A stretch of DNA of 64,000 nt, from positions 4,551,001-4,615,000 of the forward strand of contig CAMQGK010000048.1 in assembly GCA_947000775.1 (NCBI GenBank), in the 5' to 3' direction. Within the stretch, counting starts at the first letter, position 1. Every line of letters begins with the position of its first letter. The DNA comes from Pterois miles. Taxonomy: Eukaryota > Chordata > Actinopteri > Perciformes > Scorpaenidae. The notes under the pieces are model-generated. The model ran no database searches, was not told where the DNA came from, and was given only the letters and a program-made list of their open reading frames with translations. Both the position numbers and the translations under genes were made by a program. Of this stretch, positions 34,357-47,900 are shown one piece after another.

Positions 34357-37300
34357 ACGTTACAGAGGGAACGTCCTCCAGTAGTACGTTACAGAGGGAA
34401 CGTCCTCCAGTAGTACGTTACAGAGGGAACGTCCTCCAGCAGTACGTTACAGAGGGAACGTCCTCCATCAGGACATTACAGAGGGAACATCCTCCATCAG
34501 TACGTTACAGAGGGAACATCCTCCATCAGTACGTTACAGAGGGAACATCATCCAGTAGTACGTCACAGAGGGAACATGCTCCAGTAGTACGTTACAGAGG
34601 GAACATCCTCCAGTAGTACAGTACAGAGGGAACATCCTCCAGTAGTACGTTACAGAGGGAACATCATCCAGTAGTACGTCACAGAGGGAACGTCCTCCAG
34701 TAGTACGTTACAGAGGGAACGTCCTCCAGTAGTACGTTACAGAGGGAACGTCCTCCATCAGGACATTACAGAGGGAACATCCTCCATCAGTACGTTACAG
34801 AGGGAACATCCTCCATCAGTACGTTACAGAGGGAACATCATCCAGTAGTACGTCACAGAGGGAACATCCTCCAGTAGTACGTTACAGAGGGAACATCCTC
34901 CAGTAGTACGTTACAGAGGGAACATCCTCCAGTAGTACGGTACAGAGGGAACATCCTCCAGTAGTACGTCACAGAGGGAACATACTACAGTAGTACGTTA
35001 CGGAGGGAACATCCTCCATCAGTACGTTACAGAGGGAACGTCATCCAGTAGTACGTTACAGAGGGAACGTCCTCCAGTAGTACGTTACAGAGGAAACGTC
35101 CTCCAGTAGTACGTCACAGAGGGAACATACTACAGTAGTACGTTACGGAGGGAACATCCTCCATCAGTACGTTACAGAGGGAACATCATCCAGTAGTACG
35201 TCACAGAGGGAACATCCTCCAGTAGTACGTTACAGAGGGAACATCCTCCAGTAGTACGTTACAGAGGGAACATCCTCCAGTAGTACGTTACAGAGGGAAC
35301 ATCATCCAGTAGTACGTCACAGAGGGAACATCCTCCAGTAGTACGTTACAGAGGGAACATCCTCCAGTAGTACGGTACAGAGGGAACATCCTCCAGTAGT
35401 ACGTTACAGAGGGAACGTCCTCCAGTAGTACGTCACAGAGGGAACGTCCTCCAGGAGTACGTTACAGAGGGAACGTCCTCCAGGAGTACGTTACAGAGGG
35501 AACGTCCTCCATCAGGACATTACAGAGGGAACATCCTCCATCAGTACGTTACAGAGGGAACATCCTCCATCAGTACGTTACAGAGGGAACATCATCCAGT
35601 AGTACGTCACAGAGGGAACATGCTCCAGTAGTACGTTACAGAGGGAACATCCTCCAGTAGTACGGTACAGAGGGAACATCCTCCAGTAGTACGTTACAGA
35701 GGGAACATCATCCAGTAGTACGTCACAGAGGGAACGTCCTCCAGTAGTACGTTACAGAGGGAACGTCCTCCAGTAGTACGTTACAGAGGGAACGTCCTCC
35801 ATCAGGACATTACAGAGGGAACATCCTCCATCAGTACGTTACAGAGGGAACATCCTCCATCAGTACGTTACAGAGGGAACATCATCCAGTAGTACGTCAC
35901 AGAGGGAACATCCTCCAGTAGTACGTTACAGAGGGAACATCCTCCAGTAGTACGTTACAGAGGGAACATCCTCCAGTAGTACGGTACAGAGGGAACATCC
36001 TCCAGTAGTACGTCACAGAGGGAACATCCTCCAGTAGTACGGTACAGAGGGAACATCCTCCAGTAGTACGTCACAGAGGGAACATACTACAGTAGTACGT
36101 TACGGAGGGAACATCCTCCATCAGTACGTTACAGAGGGAACATCATCCAGTAGTACGTCACAGAGGGAACATCCTCCAGTAGTACGTTACAGAGGGAACA
36201 TCCTCCAGTAGTACGTTACAGAGGGAACATCCTCCAGTAGTACGGTACAGAGGGAACATCCTCCAGTAGTACGTTACAGAGGGAACATCATCCAGTAGTA
36301 CGTTACAGAGGGAACGTCATCCAGTAGTACGTTACAGAGGGAACGTCCTCCAGTAGTACGTTACAGAGGAAACGTCCTCCAGTAGTACGTCACACAGGGA
36401 ACATACTACAGTAGTACGTTACGGAGGGAACATCCTCCATCAGTACGTTACAGAGGGAACATCATCCAGTAGTACGTCACAGAGGGAACATCCTCCAGTA
36501 GTACGTTACAGAGGGAACATCCTCCAGTAGTACGTTACAGAGAGAACATCATCCAGTAGTACGTCACAGAGGGAACATCCTCCAGTAGTACGTTACAGAG
36601 GGAACATCCTCCAGTAGTACGGTACAGAGGGAACATCCTCCAGTAGTACGTTACAGAGGGAACGTCCTCCAGTAGTACGTCACAGAGGGAACGTCCTCCA
36701 GTAGTACGGTACAGAGGGAACATCCTCCAGTAGCACGTTACAGAGGGAACATCCTCCAGTAGTACGGTACAGAGGGAACGTCCTCCAGTAGCACGTTACA
36801 GAGGGAACGTCCTCCAGTAGTACGTTACAGAGGGAACGTCCTCCATCAGGACATTACAGAGGGAACATCCTCCAGTACTACGGTACAGAGGGAACATCAT
36901 CCAGTAGTACGTTACAGAGGGAACATCATCCAGTAGTACGTTACAGAGGGAACATCCTCCAGTAGTACGTTACAGAGGGAACGTCCTCCAGTAGTACGTT
37001 ACAGAGGGAACGTCCTCCAGTAGTACGTTACAGAGGGAACATCATCCAGTAGTACGTTACAGAGGGAACGTCCTCCAGTAGTACATTACAGAGGGAACAT
37101 CCTCCATCAGTGCGTTACAGAGGGAACATCCTCCAGTAGTACATTATAGAGGGAACATCATCCAGTAGCACGTTACAGAGGGAACGTCCTCCATCAGTAC
37201 GTTACAGAGGGAACATCCTCCAGTAGTACGTTACAGAGGGAACATCCTCCAGTAGTACATTACAGAGGGAACGTCATCCAGAAGTATGTTACAGAGGGAA

Positions 37301-40300
37301 CATCATCCATTAGTACGTCACAGAGGGAACGTCCTCCATTAATCCGTTACAGAGGGAACATCCTCGATTAGTACGTTACAGAGGGAACATCCTCCAGTAG
37401 TACGTCACAGAGGGAACGTCCTCCATTAATACGTTACAGAGGGAATATCCTCCATTAGTACGTTACAGAGGGAACGTCCTCCATTAGTACGTTACAGAGG
37501 GAACGTCATCCAGTAGTATGTTACAGAGGGAACGTCCTCCAGTAGTACGATACAGAGGGAACATCCTCCATTAGTATGTTACAGAGGGAACATCATTCTC
37601 TAGTACCTCACAGAGGGAACATCATCCATTAGTACGTCACAGAGGGAACGTCCTCCATTAATACGTTACAGAGGGAACATCCTCCATTAGTACGTTACAG
37701 AGGGAACGTCCTCCATTAGTACGTTACAGAGGGAACGTCCTCCAGTAGTACGTTACAGAGGGAACGTCATCCAGTAGTGCAATACAGAGGGAACATCCTC
37801 CAGTAGTACGTTACAGAGGGAACGTCCTCCATCAGGACGTTACAGAGGGAACATCCTCCAGTAGTACGTTACAGAGGGAACATCCTCCAGTAGTACATTA
37901 CAGAGGGAACGTCATCCAGAAGTATGTTACAGAGGGAACGTCCTCCAGTAGTACGTTACAGAGGGAACATCCTCCAGTAGTACATTACAGAGGGAACGTC
38001 CTCCAGTAGTACGTTACAGAGGGAACATCATCCAGTAGTACGTCACAGAGGGAACATCCTCCAGTAGTACGTTACAGAGGGAACATCCTCCAGTAGTACG
38101 TTACAGAGGGAACATCCTCCAGTAGTACGTTACAGAGGGAACATCATCCAGTAGTACGTCACAGAGGGAACATCCTCCAGTAGTACGTTACAGAGGGAAC
38201 GTCCTCCAGTAGTACGGTACAGAGGGAACATCCTCCAGTAGTACGTTACAGAGGGAACGTCCTCCAGTAGTACGTCACAGAGGGAACGTCCTCCAGTAGT
38301 ACGGTACAGAGGGAACATCCTCCAGTAGCACGTTACAGAGGGAACATCCTCCAGTAGTACGGTACAGAGGGAACGTCCTCCAGTAGCACGTTACAGAGGG
38401 AACGTCCTCCAGTAGTACGTTACAGAGGGAACGTCCTCCATCAGGACATTACAGAGGGAACATCCTCCAGTACTACGGTACAGAGGGAACATCATCCAGT
38501 AGTACGTTACAGAGGGAACATCATCCAGTAGTACGTTACAGAGGGAACATCCTCCAGTAGTACGTTACAGAGGGAACGTCCTCCAGTAGTACGTTACAGA
38601 GGGAACGTCCTCCAGTAGTACGTTACAGAGGGAACATCATCCAGTAGTACGTTACAGAGGGAACATCCTCCAGTAGTACATTACAGAGGGAACATCCTCC
38701 ATCAGTGCGTTACAGAGGGAACATCCTCCAGTAGTACATTATAGAGGGAACATCATCCAGTAGCACGTTACAGAGGGAACGTCCTCCATCAGTACGTTAC
38801 AGAGGGAACATCCTCCAGTAGTACGTTACAGAGGGAACATCCTCCAGTAGTACATTACAGAGGGAACGTCATCCAGAAGTATGTTACAGAGGGAACATCA
38901 TCCATTAGTACGTCACAGAGGGAACGTCCTCCATTAATCCGTTACAGAGGGAACATCCTCGATTAGTACGTTACAGAGGGAACATCCTCCAGTAGTACGT
39001 CACAGAGGGAACGTCCTCCATTAATACGTTACAGAGGGAATATCCTCCATTAGTACGTTACAGAGGGAACGTCCTCCATTAGTACGTTACAGAGGGAACG
39101 TCATCCAGTAGTATGTTACAGAGGGAACGTCCTCCAGTAGTACGATACAGAGGGAACATTCTCCATTAGTATGTTACAGAGGGAACATCATTCTCTAGTA
39201 CCTCACAGAGGGCACATCATCCATTAGTACGTCACAGAGGGAACGTCCTCCATTAATACGTTACAGAGGGAACATCCTCCATTAGTACGTTACAGAGGGA
39301 ACGTCCTCCAGTAGTACGTTACAGAGGGAACGTCCTCCAGTAGTACGTTACAGAGGGAACGTCATCCAGTAGTGCAATACAGAGGGAACATCCTCCAGTA
39401 GTACGTTACAGAGGGAACGTCCTCCATCAGGACGTTACAGAGGGAACATCCTCCAGTAGTACGTTACAGAGGGAACATCCTCCAGTAGTACATTACAGAG
39501 GGAACGTCATCCAGAAGTATGTTACAGAGGGAACGTCCTCCAGTAGTACGTTACAGAGGGAACATCCTCCAGTAGTACATTACAGAGGGAACGTCATCCA
39601 GAAGTATGTTACAGAGGGAACATCCTCCAGTAGTACGTTACAGAGGGAACATCCTCCAGTAGTACATTACAGAGGGAACGTCATCCAGAAGTATGTTACA
39701 GAGGGAACATCATCCATTAGTACGTCACAGAGGGAACGTCCTCCATTAATCCGTTACAGAGGGAACATCCTCGATTAGTACGTTACAGAGGGAACATCCT
39801 CCAGTAGTACGTCACAGAGGGAACGTCCTCCATTAATACGTTACAGAGGGAATATCCTCCATTAGTACGTTACAGAGGGAACGTCCTCCATTAGTATGTT
39901 ACAGAGGGAACGTCATCCAGTAGTATGTTACAGAGGGAACGTCCTCCAGTAGTACGTCACAGAGGGAACGTCCTCCATTAATACGTTACAGAGGGAACAT
40001 CCTCCATTAGTACGTTACAGAGGGAACATCATTCTCTAGTACGTCACAGAGGGAACATCCTCCATCAGGACATTACAGAGGGAACATCATTCTCTAGTAC
40101 GTCACAGAGGGAACATCCTCCATCAGGACGTTACAGAGGGAACGTCATTCTCTAGTACGTCACAGAGGGAACATCCTCCAGTAGTACGTTACAGAGGGAA
40201 CATCATTCTCTAGTACGTCACAGAGGGAACATCCTCCAGTAGTACGTTACAGAGGGAACATCATTCTCTAGTACGTCACAGAGGGAACATCCTCCATCAG

Positions 40301-43300
40301 GACGTTACAGAGGGAACATCCTCCAGTAGTACGTTACAGAGGGCACGTCCTCCATTAGCACGTTACAGAGGGAACATCCTCCATTAGTACGTTACAGAGG
40401 GAACGTCCTCCAGTAGTACGTTACAGAGGGAACATCCTCCAGTAGTACGTTACAGAGGGAACGTCCTCCATCAGGACGTTACAGAGGGAACGTCCTCCAT
40501 CAGGACGTTACAGAGGGAACGTCCTCCATTAGTACGTTACAGAGGGAACATCCTCCAGTAGTATGTTACAGAGGGAACATAATCCAGGAGTACGTTACAG
40601 AGGGAACGTCCTCCATTAGTACGTTACAGAGGGAACATCCTCCAGTAGTACGTTACAGAGGGAACATCCTCCATCAGGACGTTACAGAGGGAATGTCCTC
40701 CAGTAGTACGTTACAGAGGGAACATCCTCCAGTAGTACGTTACAGAGGGTACATCCTCCATCAGGACGTTACAGAGGGAACGTCCTCCAGTAGTATGTTA
40801 CAGAGGGAACGTCCTCCAGTAGTACGTTACAGAGGGAACGTCCTCCAGTAGTACGTTACAGAGGGAACATCATCCAGCAGTACGTTACAGAGGGAACCTC
40901 CTCCAGTAGTACGTTACAGAGGGAACGTCATCCAGTAGTACGTTACAGAGGGAACGTCCTCCAGTAGTACGTTACAGAGGGAACGTCCTCCAGTAGTACG
41001 TTACAGAGGGAACGTCCTCCAGTAGTACGTTACAGAGGGAACATCCTCCAGTAGTACGTTACAGAAGGAACATCCTCCATCAGGACGTTACAGAGGGAAC
41101 GTCCTCCAGTAGTATGTTACAGAGGGAACATCCTCCAGTAGTACGTTACAGAGGGAACATCCTCCAGTAGTACATTACAGAGGGAACGTCCTCCATCAGG
41201 ACGTTACAGAGGGAACGTCCTCCATCAGGACGTTACAGAGGGAACGTCATCCAGTAGTACGTTACAGAGGGAACGTCATCCAGTAGTACGTTACAGAGGG
41301 AACATCATCCAGTAGTACGTTACAGAGGGAACGTCCTCCAGTAGTACGTTACAGAGGGAACGTCCTCCAGTAGTACGTTACAGAGGGAACGTCCTCCAGT
41401 AGTACGTTACAGAGGGAACGTCCTCCAGTAGTGCGTTACAGAGGGAACGTCCTCCAGTAGTACGTTACAGAGGGAACGTCCTCCAGTAGTACGTTACAGA
41501 GGGAACGTCATCCAGTAGTACGTTACAGAGGGAACGTCCTCCAGTAGTACGTTACAGAGGGAACGTCATCCAGTAGTACGTCACAGAGGGAACATCATTC
41601 TCTAGTACGTCACAGAGGGAACATCCTCCATCAGGACGTTACAGAGGGAACGTCATCCAGTAGTACGTTACAGAGGGAACGTCCTCCATTAGTACGTTAC
41701 AGAGGGAACATCCTCCAGTAGTACGTTTCAGAGGGAACGTCCTCCAGTAGTACGTTACAGAGGGAACGTCCTCCAGTAATACGTTACAGAGGGAACGTCA
41801 TCCAGTAGTACGTTACAGAGGGAACGTCCTCCAGTAGTACGTTACAGAGGGAACGTCATCCAGTAGTACGTCACAGAGGGAACATCATTGTCTAGTACGT
41901 CACAGAGGGAACATCCTCCATCAGGACGTTACAGAGGGAACATCCTCCAGTAGTACGTTACAGAGGGCACGTCCTCCATTAGTACGTTACAGAGGGAACA
42001 TCCTCCATTAGTACGTTACAGAGGGAACGTCCTCCAGTAGTACGTTACAGAGGGAACATCCTCCAGTAGTACGTTACAGAGGGAACGTCCTCCTTCAGGA
42101 CGTTACAGAGGGAACGTCCTCCATTAGTACATTACAGAGGGAACATCCTCCAGTAGTACGTTACAGAGGGAATATCATCCAGGAGTACGTTACAGAGGGA
42201 ACGTCCTCCATTAGTACGTTACAGAGGGAACATCCTCCAGTAGTACGTTACAGAGGGAACATCCTCCATCAGGACGTTACAGAGGGAACGTCCTCCAGTA
42301 GTACGTTACAGAGGGAACATCCTCCAGTAGTACGTTACAGAGGGTACATCCTCCATCAGGACGTTACAGAGGGAACGTCCTCCAGTAGTATGTTACAGAG
42401 GGAACATCCTCCAGTAGTACGTTACAGAGGGAACATCCTCCAGTAGTACGTTACAGAGGGAACGTCCTCCATCAGGACGTTACAGAGGGAACGTCATCCA
42501 GTAGTACGTTACAGAGGGAACATCCTCCAGTAGTACGTTACAGAGGGAACGTCATCCAGTAGTACGTTACAGAGGGAACATCATCCAGTAGTACGTTACA
42601 GAGGGAACATCCTCCAGTAGTACGTTACAGAGGGAACGTCCTCCAGTAGTACGTTACAGAGGGAACGTCCTCCAGTAGTACGTTACAGAGGGAACGTCCT
42701 CCAGTAGTACGTTACAGAGGGAACGTCCTCCAGTAGTACGTTACAGAGGGAACGTCCTCCATCAGGACGTTACAGAGGGAACGTCCTCCAGTAGTACGTT
42801 ACAGAGGGAACGTCCTCCAGTAGTACGTTACAGAGGGAACGTCCTCCAGTAGTACGTTACAGAGGGAACGTCCTCCAGTAATACGTTACAGAGGGAACGT
42901 CATCCAGTAGTACGTTACAGAGGGAACGTCCTCCAGTAGTACGTTACAGAGGGAACGTCATCCAGTAGTACGTCACAGAGGGAACATCATTCTCTAGTAC
43001 GTCACAGAGGGAACATCCTCCATCAGGACGTTACAGAGGGAACATCCTCCAGTAGTACGTTACAGAGGGCACGTCCTCCAGTAGTACGTTACAGAGGGAA
43101 CGTCCTCCAGTAGTACGTTACAGAGGGAACGTCCTCCAGTAGTACGTTACAGAGGGAACATCCTCCAGTAGTACGTTACAGAGGGAACGTCCTCCATCAG
43201 GACGTTACAGAGGGAACGTCCTCCATTAGTACGTTACAGAGGGAACATCCTCCAGTAGTATGTTACAGAGGGAATATCATCCAGGAGTACGTTACAGAGG

Positions 43301-45310
43301 GAACGTCCTCCATTAGTACGTTACAGAGGGAACATCCTCCAGTAGTACGTTACAGAGGGAACATCCTCCAGTAGTACGTTACAGAGGGAACATCCTCCAT
43401 CAGGACGTTACAGAGGGAACGTCCTCCAGTAGTACGTTACAGAGGGAACATCCTCCAGTAGTACGTTACAGAGGGTACATCCTCCATCAGGACGTTACAG
43501 AGGGAACGTCCTCCAGTAGTATGTTACAGAGGGAACATCCTCCAGTAGTACGTTACAGAGGGAACATCCTCCAGTAGTACGTTACAGAGGGAACATCATC
43601 CAGTAGTACGTTACAGAGGGAACAGCCTCCAGTAGTACGTTACAGAGGGAACGTCATCCAGTAGTACGTTACAGAGGGAACGTCCTCCATTAGTACGTTA
43701 CAGAGGGAACGTCCTCCAGTAGTACGTTACAGAGGGAACGTCCTCCAGTAGTACGTTACAGAGGGAACGTCCTCCAGTAGTACGTTACAGAGGGAACGTC
43801 CTCCAGTAGTACGTTACAGAGGGAACGTCCTCCATCAGGACGTTACAGAGGGAACGTCCTCCATTAGTACGTTACAGAGGGAACATCCTCCAGTAGTACG
43901 TTACAGAGGGAACATCATCCAGGAGTACGTTACAGAGAGAACGTCCTCCATTAGTACGTTACAGAGGGAACATCCTCCAGTAGTACGTTACAGAGGGAAC
44001 ATCCTCCATCAGGACGTTACAGAGGGAACGTCCTCCAGTAGTACGTTACCGAGGGAACATCCTCCAGTAGTACGTTACAGAGGGTACATCCTCCATCAGG
44101 ACGTTACAGAGGGAACGTCCTCCAGTCGTATGTTACAGAGGGAACATCCTCCAGTAGTACGTTACAGAGGGAACATCCTCCAGTAGTACGTTACAGAGGG
44201 AACGTCCTCCATCAGGACGTTACAGAGGGAACGTCATCCAGTAGTACGTTACAGAGGGAACATCCTCCAGTAGTACGTTACAGAGGGAACGTCATCCAGT
44301 AGTACGTTACAGAGGGAACATCATCCAGTAGTAAGTTACAGAGGGAACATCCTCCAGTAGTACGTTACAGAGGGAACGTCCTCCAGTAGTACATTACAGA
44401 GGGAACGTCCTCCAGTAGTACGTTACAGAGGGAACATCCTCCAGTAGTACGTTACAGAGGGAACATCCTCCAGTAGTACGTTACAGAGGGAACGTCCTCC
44501 AGTAGTACATTACAGAGGGAACGTCATCCAGTAGTACGTTACAGAGGGAACGTCCTCCAGTAGTACGTTACAGAGGGAACGTCCTCCAGTAGTACGTTAC
44601 AGAGGGAACGTCCTCCAGTAGTACGTTACAGAGGGAACATCCTCCAGTAGTACGTTACAGAGGGAACATCCTCCATCAGGACGTTACAGAGGGAACGTCC
44701 TCCAGTAGTACGTTACATAGGGAACATCCTCCAGTAGTACGTTACAGAGGGAACATCCTCCATCAGGACGTTACAGAGGGAACGTCCTCCAGTAGTATGT
44801 TACAGAGGGAACATCCTCCAGTAGTACGTTACAGAGGGAACATCCTCCAGTAGTACATTACAGAGGGAACGTCCTCCATCAGGACGTTACAGAGGGAACG
44901 TCATCCAGTAGTACGTTACAGAGGGAACATCATCCAGTAGTACGTTACAGAGGGAACATCCTCCAGTAGTACGTTACAGAGGGAACGTCCTCCAGTAGTA
45001 CGTTACAGAGGGAACATCCTCCAGTAGTACGTTACAGAGGGAACGTCATCCAGTAGTACGTTACAGAGGGAACATCCTCCAGTAGTACGTTACAGAGGGA
45101 ACGTCCTCCAGTAGTACGTTACAGAGGGAACGTCCTCCAGTAGTACATTACAGAGGGAACGTCCTCCAGTAGTACGTTACAGAGGGAACGTCCTCCAGTA
45201 GTACGTTACAGAGGGAACGTCGTCCAGTAGTACATTACAGAGGGAACGTCCTCCAGTAGTACGTTACAGAGGGAACGTCCTCCAGTAGTACGTTACAGAG
45301 TGAACATCAT
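34357..45310. repeat. Very large 29-bp minisatellite/satellite, about 378 units
   Basis: Unit of 29 bp beginning ACGTTACAGAGGGAACGTCC and ending TCCAGTAGT, unbroken for nearly 11 kb. Unit spacing is 29 bp wherever I measured it. Common variants: ACGTCAC, ACATTAC, ATGTTAC, AACATCC, CATCATCC, CCATCAGGAC, CCATTAGT and ATTCTCTAGT. Variant patterns recur in blocks (offsets 290, 812, 1044 and 1595 bp). Short minus-strand frames (62 codons at 36535 and 38130) are artefacts. Confidence 0.98.
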
Positions 45311-47359
45311 CCCCCCTGTGTTCCTTCCAGTTCATCACATTCATGTACTGTACAAACAGCGGAACTGAGTCTTGTTAATATTTTAATAATAATAATATAT
45401 ATATATTTTTCATCTGGGAGTGAAACTCTGCACTGTTGCTGTTATACACATTTAATTTTACATACCTTTAATACACCGGTACAAACCTGGTATTAAGTCT
45501 GAGGAAAGTGTATCCTGAGTGCACATTTAAAAACACATCTCATGATCTACACAATTATTATGATGTCTTTGTCTCTCTGAATGTACTATATTGTGTTTAT
45601 GTGTGTTGTATACTTTTTGGATGATTTGGATGAATTTATGTGCTTTAATCGTTGTATTATGTATTGCGTTTGTGCTACGGCGCTCCCATCTCAGATCCGA
45701 ATAAACAGCTCCTCTGGTGTTTCAGCGGCGGCGTCATTACACGAGCTCAGTGGGGCGCCACAGCAGCCGGTAGCACCGAGGCTTCTGCACAGATCAGCAT
45801 GGAGGCATTGTGGACATAACTGTCTGCGCTCCTCTATTGTTGCTGAACGGCCGCTGTGACAATAGGTCACATTCCAGTCGCGCCACCAGCGACTGTATCT
45901 GTGGGCAGATGGGAGGTGTGTTTGCATGGTGTGGTCAGTGAGCTGGTCTCCATGGTCACCTGGTGGGCCGGCCGTGTGCTGTGACCACGCCGTTACTACT
46001 CAGGCTTGTTCATGTGGCAGAACCCGCCCTGGTTACGGTTCCGTGCTGGGTATCCCCTTCATCCGGGGGGGGGGGGGACTACAGGGAAAACAACATCCAA
46101 GTGCTGCGTGGTTCACAACAGGAAGCTCTGTCATTATTAATCCAAGTCCTATAAAGACAGGTAATATGTGGATATTGTTGTTAGGGTTGTTGGTTGAACT
46201 CTCTCACCTGTGCTCCACCACAAAATTCCTGAGTTTCCAGAAGCAACCACAAAATGCAAAGGTCATATATTGCCCAATGCTCCATTAAGGTCCCATCCTA
46301 AATCTAAAATGTCGTCTCTTTAACTGGGACCCCTTGTTCATTAAAACATGTTACCATGAGGGGATCCTTCAGTAATAGGCCCAACCTATTTAGAGACCTG
46401 ACCCACAGGAGGCCATCCAAAAGGAATTTCCCCCGAAATGCCCCGCTCTCATTTACTATTTGTGATATTCTATTGATCCCTGAAGGAGAAATGTTCTATT
46501 CACTTACCCTCCTTCACAGGGAGGTCAGAGGTCAGAGAAACACTGGCGATAGAAGGGGTTCAGTGTGGAGTGAAGCACTCTCGAGGAGGTGCTCGCTGCC
46601 TCAGGGGCCTTGAACCAAGACCGAGTGGGTGAAGGACAGACTCCCTACTCTCAAGGACACTCTTCGACTCCTGCATGTCCACACCGAGGCACTGATGATT
46701 TCTTTCCCGTCTAGTTTTACTGCTACTCGGCTGTGTCCGTGAAGGCATGTGTCACTTTTCTCAGATTGATCTACTCTGGAGAAGATTTGACTGGCATAGT
46801 GCAGCTATTGCCTGAAGGCCATCAGTAAACGAGCAGCGATGAAGGGCGGCTGTCGCGCCGCCTCACATCGCCTTTGTCTTGGCCGACGTGTTGCATTTGA
46901 ACACACGGCAAAGACTACAACCGGTGGCCAGTCAGCACGGACGTCGTCCCCCTGCGTGAGAGGAAATAATGGTAGTCCATGTTCCCCATTCAAAAAGGTA
47001 AACGGGAAGGCCGAGGTTGACCGATATGCAGTACAAAGCAGCATCTGGCGACCGTTTTCACACCACTCAACACTTAGCTTCGTTCCAGATGTTCATGTCC
47101 CTGTGAAGTTATCCGTGTGCTGGAATGAGATGACATGAAGATGAAAAATGAGAAGAGCAGTCTGTGCTTTCTCTCTTGACTTTCCTCATTGGCTTTCTTT
47201 CCATTTCTCTTCTCGTGCTCTGGTTGGTTTAAGCTGAACAGCTAATCAGAGTGATTTCTCTCACCTACGAGCTCTGCCGTGGATTCACACTGAATCGTCT
47301 GAAAAACCTCTGACACGGGCAGACGAGAGTCGACGGTGCTGGACACGCCAGCCCTGAAA
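45311..47359. other. Right flank of the 29-bp array; unassigned single-copy DNA
   Basis: Contains an AATAAT/ATATAT stretch (45384-45406), a poly-G run (about 46066-46078) and a short TTGATCCCTGAAGGAGAAAT reminiscent of a retroposon tail (46472-46491). Frames of 120 and 99 codons lack motifs. Confidence 0.35.
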
Positions 47360-47430
47360 TGTCCAGAGGTCACCGAACTGTCCAGAGGTCACAAACAGTC
47401 CAGAGGTCACAAACTGTACAGAGGTCAACT
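47360..47430. repeat. 18-bp direct repeat, four units
   Basis: TGTCCAGAGGTCACAAAC-type unit, each carrying AGAGGTCA, which resembles a nuclear receptor half-site (AGGTCA). The spacing is about 18 bp. Confidence 0.8.
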
Positions 47431-47800
47431 GTCTGCTTGGTCGGTCGCGACCTTCAGACGTCCTGTAGCAGAACAGAGTCTCAGGCCTCTGAGGGGTCTG
47501 GTCTCGGTCCCTTCTCACACCTTTCATATCGAAAATTCAACATTTCAACACAGCAGAGTTTCTAGCTATTTGAAATGACAGTGGTGTGGTCTGACACAGA
47601 TGTTCAGAAAGCTTAAATGAACTCTGGGATGTGGACATTTGGTACTGTGAGTTTCACACATTCACTGCAGAAATAAAGCATATTTTTAAAGTGAAAGCGG
47701 TTGAAACACATGATGAAGTATTCCTGAGAGACCCTGAACACTTCATCATGTCCATCACCTGCTGACGCTGGCTCGCCGTGCACAAACAGAGCTCTCAAAC
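47431..47800. other. Unassigned short spacer
   Basis: No recognisable gene. Confidence 0.3.
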
Positions 47801-47900
47801 AGGACAACCCTGCACCAAACAGGACAACCCTGCACCAAACAGGACAACCCTGCACCAAACAGGACAACCCTGCACCAAACAGGACAACCCTGCACCAAAG
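47801..47900. repeat. 20-bp minisatellite, five units
   Basis: AGGACAACCCTGCACCAAAC repeated five times, nearly perfect (last base differs), so young. Confidence 0.95.

Noticed and set aside
34357..45310. CRISPR-like array (29-bp repeats)
   Set aside because: Repeats are directly contiguous with no spacers, and the DNA is vertebrate nuclear. It is a satellite.
46839..47138. 99-codon plus-strand frame overlapped by a 79-codon minus-strand frame
   Set aside because: Neither shows a motif or a convincing start context; chance frames in GC-richer DNA.
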